Assembly: GCA_002502785.1 (NCBI GenBank)
Contig: DAQG01000124.1
Coordinates: forward strand, 10,363 to 74,362
From: Methanothrix harundinacea
Lineage (GTDB): Archaea; Halobacteriota; Methanosarcinia; Methanotrichales; Methanotrichaceae
Length of the DNA: 64,000 nucleotides
Reading direction: 5' to 3'
The position numbers were made by a program, and so were the translations under genes. Of the stretch, positions 19,453-27,765 are shown piece by piece. Each line of letters starts with the position of its first letter. The stretch's first letter is position 1. The notes beneath the pieces are model-generated. The model was not told where the DNA came from, ran no database searches, and worked only from the letters and a program-made list of their open reading frames with translations.

Positions 19453-20891
19453 CTGTAAAGCCTCCTTTCAATCATGATCCCACCGACCAGCGCCGCCAGC
19501 AGAACGACGAGGATGTTCATCACCGTCACCCTCGAGTATATCGGATACTCGACTATCCTCGGGTTGATCCCACCTCCAGATAAGATGTCTGTGGACTCTC
19601 TGGAGTTTTGGTCCGTCGCCGAGTACTTGAAGTAATAGGTAAAGCTTTGGTTGGCGTCGGAGACGTCGAAGGGTTGAATATCGAAGAGGACGTCCTGCGC
19701 CTCCTCAGAGGCGTTGATGACGATGGTATCCTGATACTTGTTGGGATGAGACGGGGTGCTGGTGTAAAGGTCTATTCTCAGGTTACTTATCTCCGGATTC
19801 TTCACCTTGAGGCTGAACCTGTAGTTCTGCCACCAGTATCGGTTTTCGTCTGCGGGATCTTCATCAGGGTCCGAGACGAATATCTTGGGGCTCGGCAAAA
19901 GGCTGGGTCCGGAAAATATCCCCGTATTGTTGCCGTTGAGTCCGTCGCCGTAGGTGTAGAAGTAAGTGAAGTTCTTTCCTGCATCGCCCTCTCCAAAGAA
20001 GCCATACTCGCTGGCGGAGAAGGTGACATTACTCCCAGATTTAACGTATTGGGTCTCGTTCTTGAGTTCCCTCGTCTGGTCGTCGAGGACGTGGAGGGTA
20101 ACATTTACCATGTCCCCATCGGTGTCGACGAACCGGGCTTCGTATCGGATCGGATCGTTGTACCTGGCCCTGGCCGGGTCGACCCTGATGCTGCCCTTGT
20201 CAACTTCGGGAGGGCTGTTGATCAGGTTCAGCTCGAGTTCGCTGTAGTAATCATCCACCTGATAGGGCTTGCCGTACATGGTGTCTGTGTAATAGGTGCT
20301 GTGCATATCGTTGAACCATATGCGGAAGGTAGCGTTTCCCACCTCCTTCGAATCCGAGAAGGGGGTTATGCCAGACCAGTCCCTGTTGGTGGCGTTTTTC
20401 TTTTCGGAGTACTCGTTGGCGAGGATCACCCTTTGAGATCCGACTCTGGTGAAGTTCTTCTCACCTGGGCCCTTCGCCTCAAGCCAGAGGTAAACGTCCG
20501 AACGGACCTCGATGGGGTTGTCGTTCTTCACCCAGGCGTAGATATCCAGCTTGTCGTTTCTGGTGATATCGGTCTTGCCTGAAGGGTACCAGATCAGGAC
20601 CGTGGGTACGGTGTAGTCCTTGGGCGGGACAAAGGGTATGTGGAGAATCTTCTTGAGGTATTCGAACTTGTCGGGATCTTCCTGTTTCCATTTCTCCAGG
20701 TTGCCGACCAGGTCATCCAGTTCGAGCTTGACTATCTTCTTGCCTCCACTGGTGCTGCTGGATTCTCCACCGCTGCTCCCACCGCTCGATGAAGGAGCCG
20801 ATTTTGGCGGTGAGGGGCTCACCCCCTGGGACTGTGCCGCCAGGGGGAGGAGCAGAAGAATTATGATGAGACATGCTGCGAATCTCTTCAT
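19449..20891 (-). CDS. Surface protein with signal peptide, Ig-like modules and C-terminal membrane anchor
   Basis: The 480 residues start with a signal peptide (MKRFAACLIIILLLLPLAAQ), then a Ser/Gly-rich spacer at 25-50. Several beta-sandwich-like modules follow, with Thr/Asn sequons such as NVTF and NFTY. A single helix at about 455-474 leaves a short basic tail (ERRLYR). The topology is extracellular domain plus one anchor. Motifs of the type F-T-Y-x-Y/F-x-Y…SG-P recur and resemble the modules of the upstream 664-residue protein. The gene begins 1 nt after that gene's stop and ends overlapping the five-helix protein gene. Function unknown; it may tether the secreted partner to the cell. 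Confidence 0.8.
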   Translation of the reverse strand: MKRFAACLIIILLLLPLAAQSQGVSPSPPKSAPSSSGGSSGGESSSTSGGKKIVKLELDDLVGNLEKWKQEDPDKFEYLKKILHIPFVPPKDYTVPTVLIWYPSGKTDITRNDKLDIYAWVKNDNPIEVRSDVYLWLEAKGPGEKNFTRVGSQRVILANEYSEKKNATNRDWSGITPFSDSKEVGNATFRIWFNDMHSTYYTDTMYGKPYQVDDYYSELELNLINSPPEVDKGSIRVDPARARYNDPIRYEARFVDTDGDMVNVTLHVLDDQTRELKNETQYVKSGSNVTFSASEYGFFGEGDAGKNFTYFYTYGDGLNGNNTGIFSGPSLLPSPKIFVSDPDEDPADENRYWWQNYRFSLKVKNPEISNLRIDLYTSTPSHPNKYQDTIVINASEEAQDVLFDIQPFDVSDANQSFTYYFKYSATDQNSRESTDILSGGGINPRIVEYPIYSRVTVMNILVVLLAALVGGIMIERRLYR

Positions 20892-20892
20892 A

Positions 20893-22887
20893 TTAACTCC
20901 CCACCGGCGTGAAGTCTACCTCCAGACGATACGGGTACCCCACCCACTCAAGCCTCTTCCACTCGGCGGCCTCTGAGGCGTATACCTTGGGATCTTTTGC
21001 GAGGGTCCAGACGGTCCGGTCCATGGTGTAGACCAGATCGACTGAGAGGCTGCTCAGGGATGAACGCACCTCCACGCCGTAAGTGTAGACGTAATCGCCG
21101 CGCGCCTTGTCGTAAGTCACGTTCCATGTCTTGTTTCTGAAGTTGGCCAAAATCTCCGGGCCACTGAATCCGTCCTCGCCGTCCAGGAACCTGCTATCAG
21201 AGAGGAACCTGAACTTCGACTCGCCCAAGAAGGGATCGGCGAAGGGCAGCTGGTCTACTGTGAAGTTAAGAGATCTCTCGGTGAAATTGTAGCTCAGAGG
21301 TTTACCGGCCTCGATCCATGTCTTGTGGACGGGATCGTAAACTTCCAGCTTCACCACCATGGGTTCGGTGCTCTCGACAGAATCTATCTCCACCGAATAG
21401 ACGTAAGGCGTTCGGACCAAGCTCTCCGCCGGTGAGTGGAAGCTCGCATCCCAGGCTCCAAGAGACACGTTGTTGGGCGAAACGCTGCCGAGGATCGACT
21501 CCTTGACGAGGTTCGGCCCCTGGTAAATTGTGGGGGGTGAAGCCACGCGTATGAACCTGTAGCTAACGTTGCCGGCGACGTCACCGTCAAAGGATACGTC
21601 CCTCCAGCTGATCCGAGGGTCGCCGTTGTAGGTGGCGATCCCTTGAGACCTCCAGATGGAGGTGCCCGGCTCGCTCGTCTGAAGTTCGATGTCACAGACC
21701 GGAAGGGCCGTGTTGACGTCCACAGAATAAGTATATCTAGCAACGGTGCTGCCCCTGTTTGGAGTGGCGGAGGCGTTCTCATACTTTATCAGGACGATCT
21801 CAGGTCCCAGGTATACCTTCCCCTCATCCTCGCGACTGGTGCCGAGAGGGCTCTCAGAGTCGGGGTAGTAGAAGCTGAAATAATACGATGAGGTTCCCTC
21901 TGAACCGATCGTCTCGCTCGGCATGACGCCGGACCATTCCATCCTCTGCCAGCGGGTGGCGTTGCCGTACCTATTCTTCTCGACGAGCTTGAACTGGTTT
22001 TGATCTATGTCCCAGATGTTCAGACCGACGTCCAGGTTCTTTGAGCCCTTAAAGTCGAGAGCGTAAGCGAAGGGCGTGCCCGAAAATCCGTCCGCAGGGT
22101 CGACACTGGCGTTCCTGTATTCGTAGTCCACAGGCCAGAAGGGCCCTTCGAAGGCCTCGGTCTCTTTTCGTCCCACGAACCTGTAGTGGGCCTTGATGAA
22201 GTCGAAGTCGAGGGAAACGTTATCCCACCTCAAAGTCTGCCAATTGCCGATGTTGGTGTAGTTAAGGCTCCCGCAGTCCTTCCAGGGGCCGATCACCTCT
22301 GGCGCTGTCTGGAGGGTAACCACATCCACCGCGCTCGAGAATATGTCGATCCGATAGTTGTAAAGGGTCTCGTTGGTGCCCATCTTCGGGAAGACCTCGG
22401 CGTTCTTGTAGACGGTGATCATCTTGATCAGGGCGGGCTCGCCGTCATAGCCCTCAATGGTCACCGGATCTCCAACGAGGGGCGTGATCAACACCCTGTA
22501 CCAGCCCTTCTCCCAGCTGCTGGTCTCGTTCTCGTCAGAGGCCCATTTTCCGAATGCACCACGACTCATCTCCGGCGATCTGAAGTTGACGTCAAACTTG
22601 ATATCTTGAGACGAGTGGGCTGTGAGGCTGACGTCTGATGTATACTTTTTTGAGGCGGTGTAATCAGTGTAGTCGGGTCCGACTTCCATCTCCACCACGT
22701 AACGCATGGGGCACATCATCGCATTTGTCAGGTGAACGTTATAGACGATAGGCTGGTTGACGTTGAAGGGCATCTTTGAGGTTCCGACCTGCTGGAAGCT
22801 CATCGAAGCTTCCGATTGACCAGAAGCTGGAATCAGAACTAGTGTGACCACGACAAAAACGAGTAATGCGCATTTTGGAGATCTCAA
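20893..22887 (-). CDS. Secreted protein with about five Ig-like repeats, first gene of the tubulin-like operon
   Basis: Unrecognised 664-residue protein. A signal peptide (ALLVFVVVTLVLIPASG) is followed by repeats of about 100 residues. Each has a strand with Tyr-x-Tyr-Ser/Arg-Val/Ile-Asp-type sequence, a WxxxxW-like middle, and a closing Y/F-R/S-F…GP motif, for example HYRFVGRKETEAFEGP, YRFIRVASPPTIYQGP and FRFLSDSRFLDGEDGFSGP. The last repeat is cut short before its closing motif. No membrane anchor is seen at the C-terminus. The start is TTG 22887 behind AGGAGG; no ATG fits. The upstream gap holds a CTTATAG element on this strand that may be the operon promoter. Confidence 0.8.
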   Translation of the reverse strand: MRSPKCALLVFVVVTLVLIPASGQSEASMSFQQVGTSKMPFNVNQPIVYNVHLTNAMMCPMRYVVEMEVGPDYTDYTASKKYTSDVSLTAHSSQDIKFDVNFRSPEMSRGAFGKWASDENETSSWEKGWYRVLITPLVGDPVTIEGYDGEPALIKMITVYKNAEVFPKMGTNETLYNYRIDIFSSAVDVVTLQTAPEVIGPWKDCGSLNYTNIGNWQTLRWDNVSLDFDFIKAHYRFVGRKETEAFEGPFWPVDYEYRNASVDPADGFSGTPFAYALDFKGSKNLDVGLNIWDIDQNQFKLVEKNRYGNATRWQRMEWSGVMPSETIGSEGTSSYYFSFYYPDSESPLGTSREDEGKVYLGPEIVLIKYENASATPNRGSTVARYTYSVDVNTALPVCDIELQTSEPGTSIWRSQGIATYNGDPRISWRDVSFDGDVAGNVSYRFIRVASPPTIYQGPNLVKESILGSVSPNNVSLGAWDASFHSPAESLVRTPYVYSVEIDSVESTEPMVVKLEVYDPVHKTWIEAGKPLSYNFTERSLNFTVDQLPFADPFLGESKFRFLSDSRFLDGEDGFSGPEILANFRNKTWNVTYDKARGDYVYTYGVEVRSSLSSLSVDLVYTMDRTVWTLAKDPKVYASEAAEWKRLEWVGYPYRLEVDFTPVGS

Positions 22888-23019
22888 GCTTTCACGACCC
22901 TCCTGATTTCTGAGATTATTTCTGAAATTACCTTGGAGGCTATAAGAAATGTCTCTATTAAATGTTAACGGATGAACTGATGGGCAGCTGCCACCAAAAG
23001 AAAAATGTTGAGGCGAGAT

Positions 23020-24159
23020 TCACGCGTCGATCGCCTTGCTCGCTGCCTCGACTCCGGCACCCAAGCGGGATATAACGCCTTCCTTCTCAAGGACCAGCTC
23101 CAGGGTCTGGATGGTCCTCAGGACGTCAGCCTCGGTGCAGGCGCCCATGGTTCCGATTCTGAATATCTTGCCCTTGAGGCTTGATTGTCCGCCGGAGACG
23201 ACGACGCCGCGTTTTCGCATTCCTCCGCGAAGCTGGCCATCGGTGATGCCGGTTGACATCTTCATGGCGGTGACGGTGTTGGAGTAGGTGGAGTGCTCGT
23301 TCACCTGGGGGAATAGCTCGATCTCAAGAGCTGATGCCGCCTCTCTTACGCCTTCCGCAAGCCTTGCCATCCGCGCCCGCCTCTCAGGAAAACCTTCTTC
23401 AGCGGCCATGTGGAGCGCCTCCTGGAGGGCGTAGAAGAGGGAGACTGCTGGTGTGTAAGGCGTCTGATTCTTTTTCGACTTATCGAGGTGGGCCTTGAGG
23501 TCGGTGTAGTAGCCGCCCTTACCGTCTTCCAGCATCTCTTCGGCCCTCTTGCTCACGGTCACCATGGCGAGGCCTGGAGGGACTGCAAGACACTTCTGAG
23601 ATCCGGTAATGGCGATGTCGATGCCCCACTCGTCGGTGAGAAACTCGTTTCCGCCGACGGAGGATATGCCGTCCACGATGAATATGGCATCGTGCTTTCG
23701 AGCAAGCTTTCCGACTTCCTTGGCAGGGTTGACGATCCCGACGGAGGTTTCGTTGTGGACCATGGCGATGGCTTTTGCGCCCTCTTCAAGAGCCGCCTCT
23801 ATCCTGTCCAGGTCGAAGGGCGTGCCCCAGACGAAGTCCAGGGGGACGGCCATACCATACCGGTCGCCGAGCTCCGTGAACCTTTCGCCGAACTTGCCGT
23901 TGGTCACGGTGACGATCTTGTCCTCTTTTCCGATGATGCCGCCCACGGCCGCCTCCATGCCGGCGGTTCCGCTGCCGCTCAGGACCACGGCGTCGTTCTT
24001 CGTATCGAATAGTTCCTTGAGACGCGCCCTGCAGTCTTCGTAGATCGTCTCGAAGTCAGCGCTCCGGTGGCTGACCATCGGCTTTGACATGGCCCGGAGC
24101 ACCCTCTGGGGCACCTTGACCGGCCCTGGAATCATGAGCAGTGTGTCCTCGATATCCAA
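23020..24159 (-). CDS. Class V aminotransferase, alanine/serine-glyoxylate type
   Basis: PLP-dependent aminotransferase of 379 residues. It begins with LLMIPGPVKVPQRVLRAM and SHRSADFETIYED, has the cofactor-binding SGSGTAGMEAAVGG, the Asp pair region FIVDGISSVGG, the Schiff-base lysine in ITGSQKCLAVPPG, and the late FRIGTMGACTEADV. In methanogens such enzymes use alanine, serine or aspartate with glyoxylate or pyruvate; the exact substrate cannot be read from sequence. It is 33 nt downstream of rnhB on the same strand and may share its transcript. Confidence 0.9.
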   Translation of the reverse strand: MDIEDTLLMIPGPVKVPQRVLRAMSKPMVSHRSADFETIYEDCRARLKELFDTKNDAVVLSGSGTAGMEAAVGGIIGKEDKIVTVTNGKFGERFTELGDRYGMAVPLDFVWGTPFDLDRIEAALEEGAKAIAMVHNETSVGIVNPAKEVGKLARKHDAIFIVDGISSVGGNEFLTDEWGIDIAITGSQKCLAVPPGLAMVTVSKRAEEMLEDGKGGYYTDLKAHLDKSKKNQTPYTPAVSLFYALQEALHMAAEEGFPERRARMARLAEGVREAASALEIELFPQVNEHSTYSNTVTAMKMSTGITDGQLRGGMRKRGVVVSGGQSSLKGKIFRIGTMGACTEADVLRTIQTLELVLEKEGVISRLGAGVEAASKAIDA

Positions 24160-24192
24160 ATCAGATCCCTCGCAAGTTACACCACGGGAAGT

Positions 24193-24825
24193 CTATATAA
24201 ATCTAGCTTTTATCCGTTCTGCGGTCTTCCAGCTGCGTCTCGCAAAGGGTGGAAGGTCGCCGTGCTCTTTCACCCAATTTTCGAGGAACCGGATGGTGGC
24301 GGGATCTGAGGGGTAACCGCTCCCGATATCGAGACCAAGAGTTCTCTCAAGCTCCCTTACCGACCTGTCCCTGCTCACCTTGGCGAGGATCGAGGCCGCG
24401 GCCACAACAGAGTGGTTTTTGTCGGCCCTGTGCTCGGCGATGACCTCCATACCGGTCCCGCTTCCCTCTTTAACCCTCCGAGCGAACCGTTCCGGGTTGA
24501 CGTCGGCGGCGTCCAGGATAGCCCTGTCTGCCGAGAGCTTCTCCACCACCTTCGAGAAGCTTTTGACCATGATCTCGTTCATCGTCATAATCTGGCGAAG
24601 CTCGTCTATCACCTCCGGCCGAACTTCCAGGACGTATCTGTCTCGAGCGATCGTCTCGATCTTGGCGGCGAGATACTCCCGTCTCTGGGGTGTGAGGAGC
24701 TTAGAGTCCTTGACGCCCAGGGCCGCCAGGTCGAAGAGCCGGTCCTCGTCGATGACCACGCCGGCCACGAACATCGAGCCGATTACGGGCCCCTTTCCAG
24801 CCTCGTCAGCGCCCAAAAGTCGCAT
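24193..24825 (-). CDS. rnhB: Ribonuclease HII
   Basis: Removes ribonucleotides and RNA primers from RNA-DNA hybrids. The 210 residues include the N-terminal LLGADEAGKGPVIGSM with the first two catalytic acids (D, E), VKDSKLLTPQRRE, AILDAADVNPERF and the later HRADKNHSVVAAASILAKVSRD with the remaining acids. The frame is open to 24876, but ATG 24825 places the first catalytic Asp six residues in, normal for archaeal enzymes; the extra 17 residues are unlike the family. Confidence 0.94.
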   Translation of the reverse strand: MRLLGADEAGKGPVIGSMFVAGVVIDEDRLFDLAALGVKDSKLLTPQRREYLAAKIETIARDRYVLEVRPEVIDELRQIMTMNEIMVKSFSKVVEKLSADRAILDAADVNPERFARRVKEGSGTGMEVIAEHRADKNHSVVAAASILAKVSRDRSVRELERTLGLDIGSGYPSDPATIRFLENWVKEHGDLPPFARRSWKTAERIKARFI

Positions 24826-24925
24826 TGCCGAGTTTGTTGGGGCTGGGAGTATTTGAATCGATCGAAAACCATGCAACGAATATGATGATTGTATAAAAAT
24901 TTAATAACAAATATTGAAGAAAGAA

Positions 24926-24945
24926 AGAGCGCCCATCGGCGCTCT
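24926..24945 (-). terminator. Hairpin terminator for the first surface paralogue
   Basis: AGAGCGCC and GGCGCTCT form a perfect 8-bp stem with a 4-nt loop, touching the stop codon of the 24944-25750 gene. On the minus strand it is followed by TTCTTTCTTC, giving an intrinsic-terminator shape. Confidence 0.7.
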
Positions 24946-25750
24946 AATTGCTCATACGTATGGCGTTGGGCGTTAAGTAACCAAAGTTCCGCGGATACGC
25001 CGTGGGGCTCGATACGTCAAAGTATACCACGTCGGGTCCGTCGTAAATCGGCGGGCTGGGCCAGGTGCTGATCAAAGCGCCTGGTTCGGTGTAGAGGTTT
25101 CCGTTGGCGTTGATGAACCTGACCACCCCTCTCGCCCCCGGCAACCACAGGTTGAAGCTGGGGCCGGAATGCAGGACGGAACAAGCTGCACCGTTATCCG
25201 GATCGAAGTCGAGAACCCTCGTGCCCGGCAAGTCTACAGTTGAGTTCAGCCTGACGTCTCCCGTCCCGATCGTCCCGAGCGGAGTTACGGTTTTGATGTA
25301 AACCGGATCGTTCAGATCGTACTGCCCAAAAATTGTGCCCTCGTCCACGAAGACTATCCGCGGAAGGGTGGGCGGAAATGCCGTCAGCTTCTGTCCGAGA
25401 TCGACATCCCCCGGAACCACTTTAGATCCGGCAGCAAAAGGTCCAAAGGCTGCAGGCGTGAGCCTTATGTCGTTGGGCCGGATGCTAGTGATCTCCGTCA
25501 CAACGACATCACCGACGTGCAGATACATGACGTCATCCTGATCAAATAAATTCACGTTCGGCCCCACGTCCCAGTACCCCATCTGCACCGGAGTTTGCGT
25601 CATCGTGCCGGCAGAAGCGAAGTCCTCGACGATCTTTCCATCCTCCGGACTCGAGTTGGTTATCCTGTACCCGAACTGGCCAAAGGCCCCTCCGATACAG
25701 AGCATAAGGATCAAGGTCAAAAGGGCGCAAGCCCTCATAGACGTTTTCAT
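24944..25750 (-). CDS. Secreted repeat protein, paralogue 3 of a tandem family
   Basis: The 268 residues have a signal peptide (ALLTLILMLCIGGAFG) and three copies of a module with the core D-x-x-D-x-V/M-Y-hydrophobic, then N/G-D-I/V-R-L and G-S/T-K/R-V-x-x-x-D-x-D. Examples are FDQDDVMYLHVG…NDIRLTP…GSKVVPGDVD, YDLNDPVYIKTV…GDVRLNS and YDGPDVVYFDV…NAIRMSN. The Asp-rich loops could bind calcium, as in dockerin-like or thrombospondin-type repeats, but I do not recognise a named family. It follows the second paralogue by 40 nt, with GGAGG ahead of its ATG and a terminator at its end. Confidence 0.78.
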   Translation of the reverse strand: MKTSMRACALLTLILMLCIGGAFGQFGYRITNSSPEDGKIVEDFASAGTMTQTPVQMGYWDVGPNVNLFDQDDVMYLHVGDVVVTEITSIRPNDIRLTPAAFGPFAAGSKVVPGDVDLGQKLTAFPPTLPRIVFVDEGTIFGQYDLNDPVYIKTVTPLGTIGTGDVRLNSTVDLPGTRVLDFDPDNGAACSVLHSGPSFNLWLPGARGVVRFINANGNLYTEPGALISTWPSPPIYDGPDVVYFDVSSPTAYPRNFGYLTPNAIRMSN

Positions 25751-25790
25751 GTTATCCTCCAGAGATATCCTAAGACCTTTAAACTGCTAA

Positions 25791-26537
25791 TCACGCAGAA
25801 AGTCGGACGTTGTTCGTAACCACAAACCCGAAGGGATAACCTCCCATCGCAACGCTGGGAAGAGATACGTCTATGTAAACGGTGTCGCTGTAGTCGTAGA
25901 TCGGATCTCCATTCCCGTTCACGTTGCCGTTGGCGTTGTAGAACCTGAGGGTGGCTATCGGCCCACCGGCAGATAGTGGCACGATCATAGGAATCGCGGG
26001 TCCATCGTTGTCAGGATGGTAGTCAAGCACCTTCGTTCCTGGAGAAAGGCCGCATACCGGATCCAACCGGACATCTTTGGTGGCGGTCCTAGCACCGATG
26101 GCTGCAGGGGTCATCGCCAGGACGTAAACCGGGTCCTGAAAGTCGTACCCTTGGCTGCCGTAGAGATCCGCGTAATAAATACCGGCTGCTTGGCCCGGCA
26201 AAGCGCTCAGAGGCTTGTTTATGTCGTTGTCTGTGGATATCACTTTGCTGCCTGCAAGATATCCGTAATAATCGGTGAGCCTTATGTCATTGGCGTCGAT
26301 GATGCTGTTTCCCGAAATGTCCAGATATATTGTGTCACCGTCGTCGTAGAGCCCTGGATTCGATCCTGTATCCCAGTAGCCTAGATTTGGGTTCAGCGGC
26401 GATGGGAAATCGTCGAGATAAAGCCCAACATCGGCATCCCCAGTCATTACCTTAGACCCGAACTGTCCCAAAGCACCATTTAAGCTCAGGGCCAAAACCA
26501 GTCCGGTCAATATACAAACTCTCGTTAATCCCTTCAC
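25791..26537 (-). CDS. Secreted repeat protein, paralogue 2 of a tandem family
   Basis: The 248 residues start with a signal peptide ending ALSLNGALG and then FGSKVMTGDADVG. Three modules follow: YDDGDTIYLDI…ANDIRLTDYYGYLAGSKV, YDFQDPVYVLAM…TKDVRLDP…GTKVLDYHPDND, and YDYSDTVYIDV…TNNVRLSA. A WDTGSNPGLYDDGD segment corresponds to WDVGPNVNLFDQDD in the downstream paralogue. A CTTATAAG TATA-like element lies about 55 nt upstream. Neighbouring paralogues on both sides point to tandem duplication; AGGGGGG precedes the ATG. Confidence 0.78.
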   Translation of the reverse strand: MKGLTRVCILTGLVLALSLNGALGQFGSKVMTGDADVGLYLDDFPSPLNPNLGYWDTGSNPGLYDDGDTIYLDISGNSIIDANDIRLTDYYGYLAGSKVISTDNDINKPLSALPGQAAGIYYADLYGSQGYDFQDPVYVLAMTPAAIGARTATKDVRLDPVCGLSPGTKVLDYHPDNDGPAIPMIVPLSAGGPIATLRFYNANGNVNGNGDPIYDYSDTVYIDVSLPSVAMGGYPFGFVVTNNVRLSA

Positions 26538-26763
26538 ATTAACCCCCCTTCGTATTTCTAATAATAGTTTACAGTCTATCGTAATCTTATAAGTACTTTT
26601 TTGGGGATTTAGGGAGATACAGGGGATCTCTAACGCCGATAAGCAATTTAAATCGATGAAAAACTTCCGATCGGCACATCATACCGAAAAAGAGTGCGCC
26701 TAAATTGGCAACATCCAGAGAGAAACAAAGACTCCTGATATGAGAAACTCGATATCTTTGACA

Positions 26764-26794
26764 CCCTCGCCTCCTAATAAAAAGAAGGCGAGGG
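26764..26794 (-). terminator. Hairpin terminator after the 26.8-27.5 kb surface gene
   Basis: CCCTCGCCT pairs perfectly with AGGCGAGGG (9 bp) around a 13-nt A/T-rich loop, 13 nt past the stop of the 26807-27511 gene. Confidence 0.55.
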
Positions 26795-26806
26795 GTCGGC
26801 GAAAGT

Positions 26807-27511
26807 TCAGATGGACATTCTGGCATCGTTTATGGTCACCACGTAGAATGGGTACTGAGTGTCCATGTAGACTATGTCCCCCCTATCGTATATGGCGTAT
26901 CCTCCATTGTTGATGTTTCCGTTGGTGTTGAAGAAGCTGAGCATCCCTGGGAGGGTTGAGGTCTTGAGGCCGTTATCCGGATCGGTGTCGTTAACCCTGC
27001 TTCCCGCCGGAAAACCCTTATAACTGGTGATACGGACGTCGTTGGAGTTAATCTCGCCCGGCACAACGTTGAGGTATATAGGGTCTTCCAGGTTGTAGGC
27101 CCGGTCTCCCCCCGCATCGAGGAACCGCAGCTCAGCCCTGGGAGTGGTGCTGGTACCAAACTTGGTCAGCTGCTTTCCTATGTCGTTGTCCGCTTTGGCC
27201 ACCTGCGATCCTGCTGGAAGCTCGCCGAAAGGCGTTAATCGGACGTCGTTTTCACTGACAACGTCGTCACTGGGATCGATGTTTACGTAGACCACATCAT
27301 CCCGATCGAAGACGCCCACGATCCCCCCATCCCAGAAAGCGAACTCAGGACCCATGTAAAACGGGCTGAGGGCCCCAGACTCGTCTAAATCGTTCCACAT
27401 CACCTTAGATCCGTATTGCATATCGTCGCTGGCCCAGGAAGCGGAAACGGCGACCAGGGTCAGAACCAGCATCAGCAAAACTGGCCTGCCGAAAGGAAGA
27501 TATCTCATCAT
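26807..27511 (-). CDS. Secreted repeat protein, paralogue 1 of a tandem family
   Basis: The 234 residues carry a signal peptide (VLLMLVLTLVAVSASWA) and the same three-module plan as its two downstream neighbours: FDRDDVVYVNI…ENDVRLTPFGELPAGSQV, YNLEDPIYLNV…SNDVRITSYKGFPAGSRV and YDRGDIVYMDTQ…INDARMSI, with FFNTNGNINNGG before the last module matching FYNANGNVNGNG and FINANGNLYTEP. It is 269 bp upstream of the second paralogue and has its own TATA-like TTTATATG about 60 nt ahead, so it is a separate unit. Function unknown, probably cell surface. Confidence 0.78.
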   Translation of the reverse strand: MMRYLPFGRPVLLMLVLTLVAVSASWASDDMQYGSKVMWNDLDESGALSPFYMGPEFAFWDGGIVGVFDRDDVVYVNIDPSDDVVSENDVRLTPFGELPAGSQVAKADNDIGKQLTKFGTSTTPRAELRFLDAGGDRAYNLEDPIYLNVVPGEINSNDVRITSYKGFPAGSRVNDTDPDNGLKTSTLPGMLSFFNTNGNINNGGYAIYDRGDIVYMDTQYPFYVVTINDARMSI

Positions 27512-27765
27512 GAGTCACCCCACATCAATTCTTATTACTCCCCTCTTTGTGAGATGTATCTTTCTCCTATATCACATATAAATATTGCTAAAATGATACG
27601 CTTGATATTCAGCGCAAAAGCGGTCCATCAACTCCGAGAAAAAACAAATCAGGGACCAAAATAGTCAAAGCTGGCCGAGAAGATTATCGGACTTGTCCGC
27701 GAATCTCGACCAGAATTTGGCTACATCTATTTTGGTTACATCTTCTCACGAAGTGTTCTCGATTC

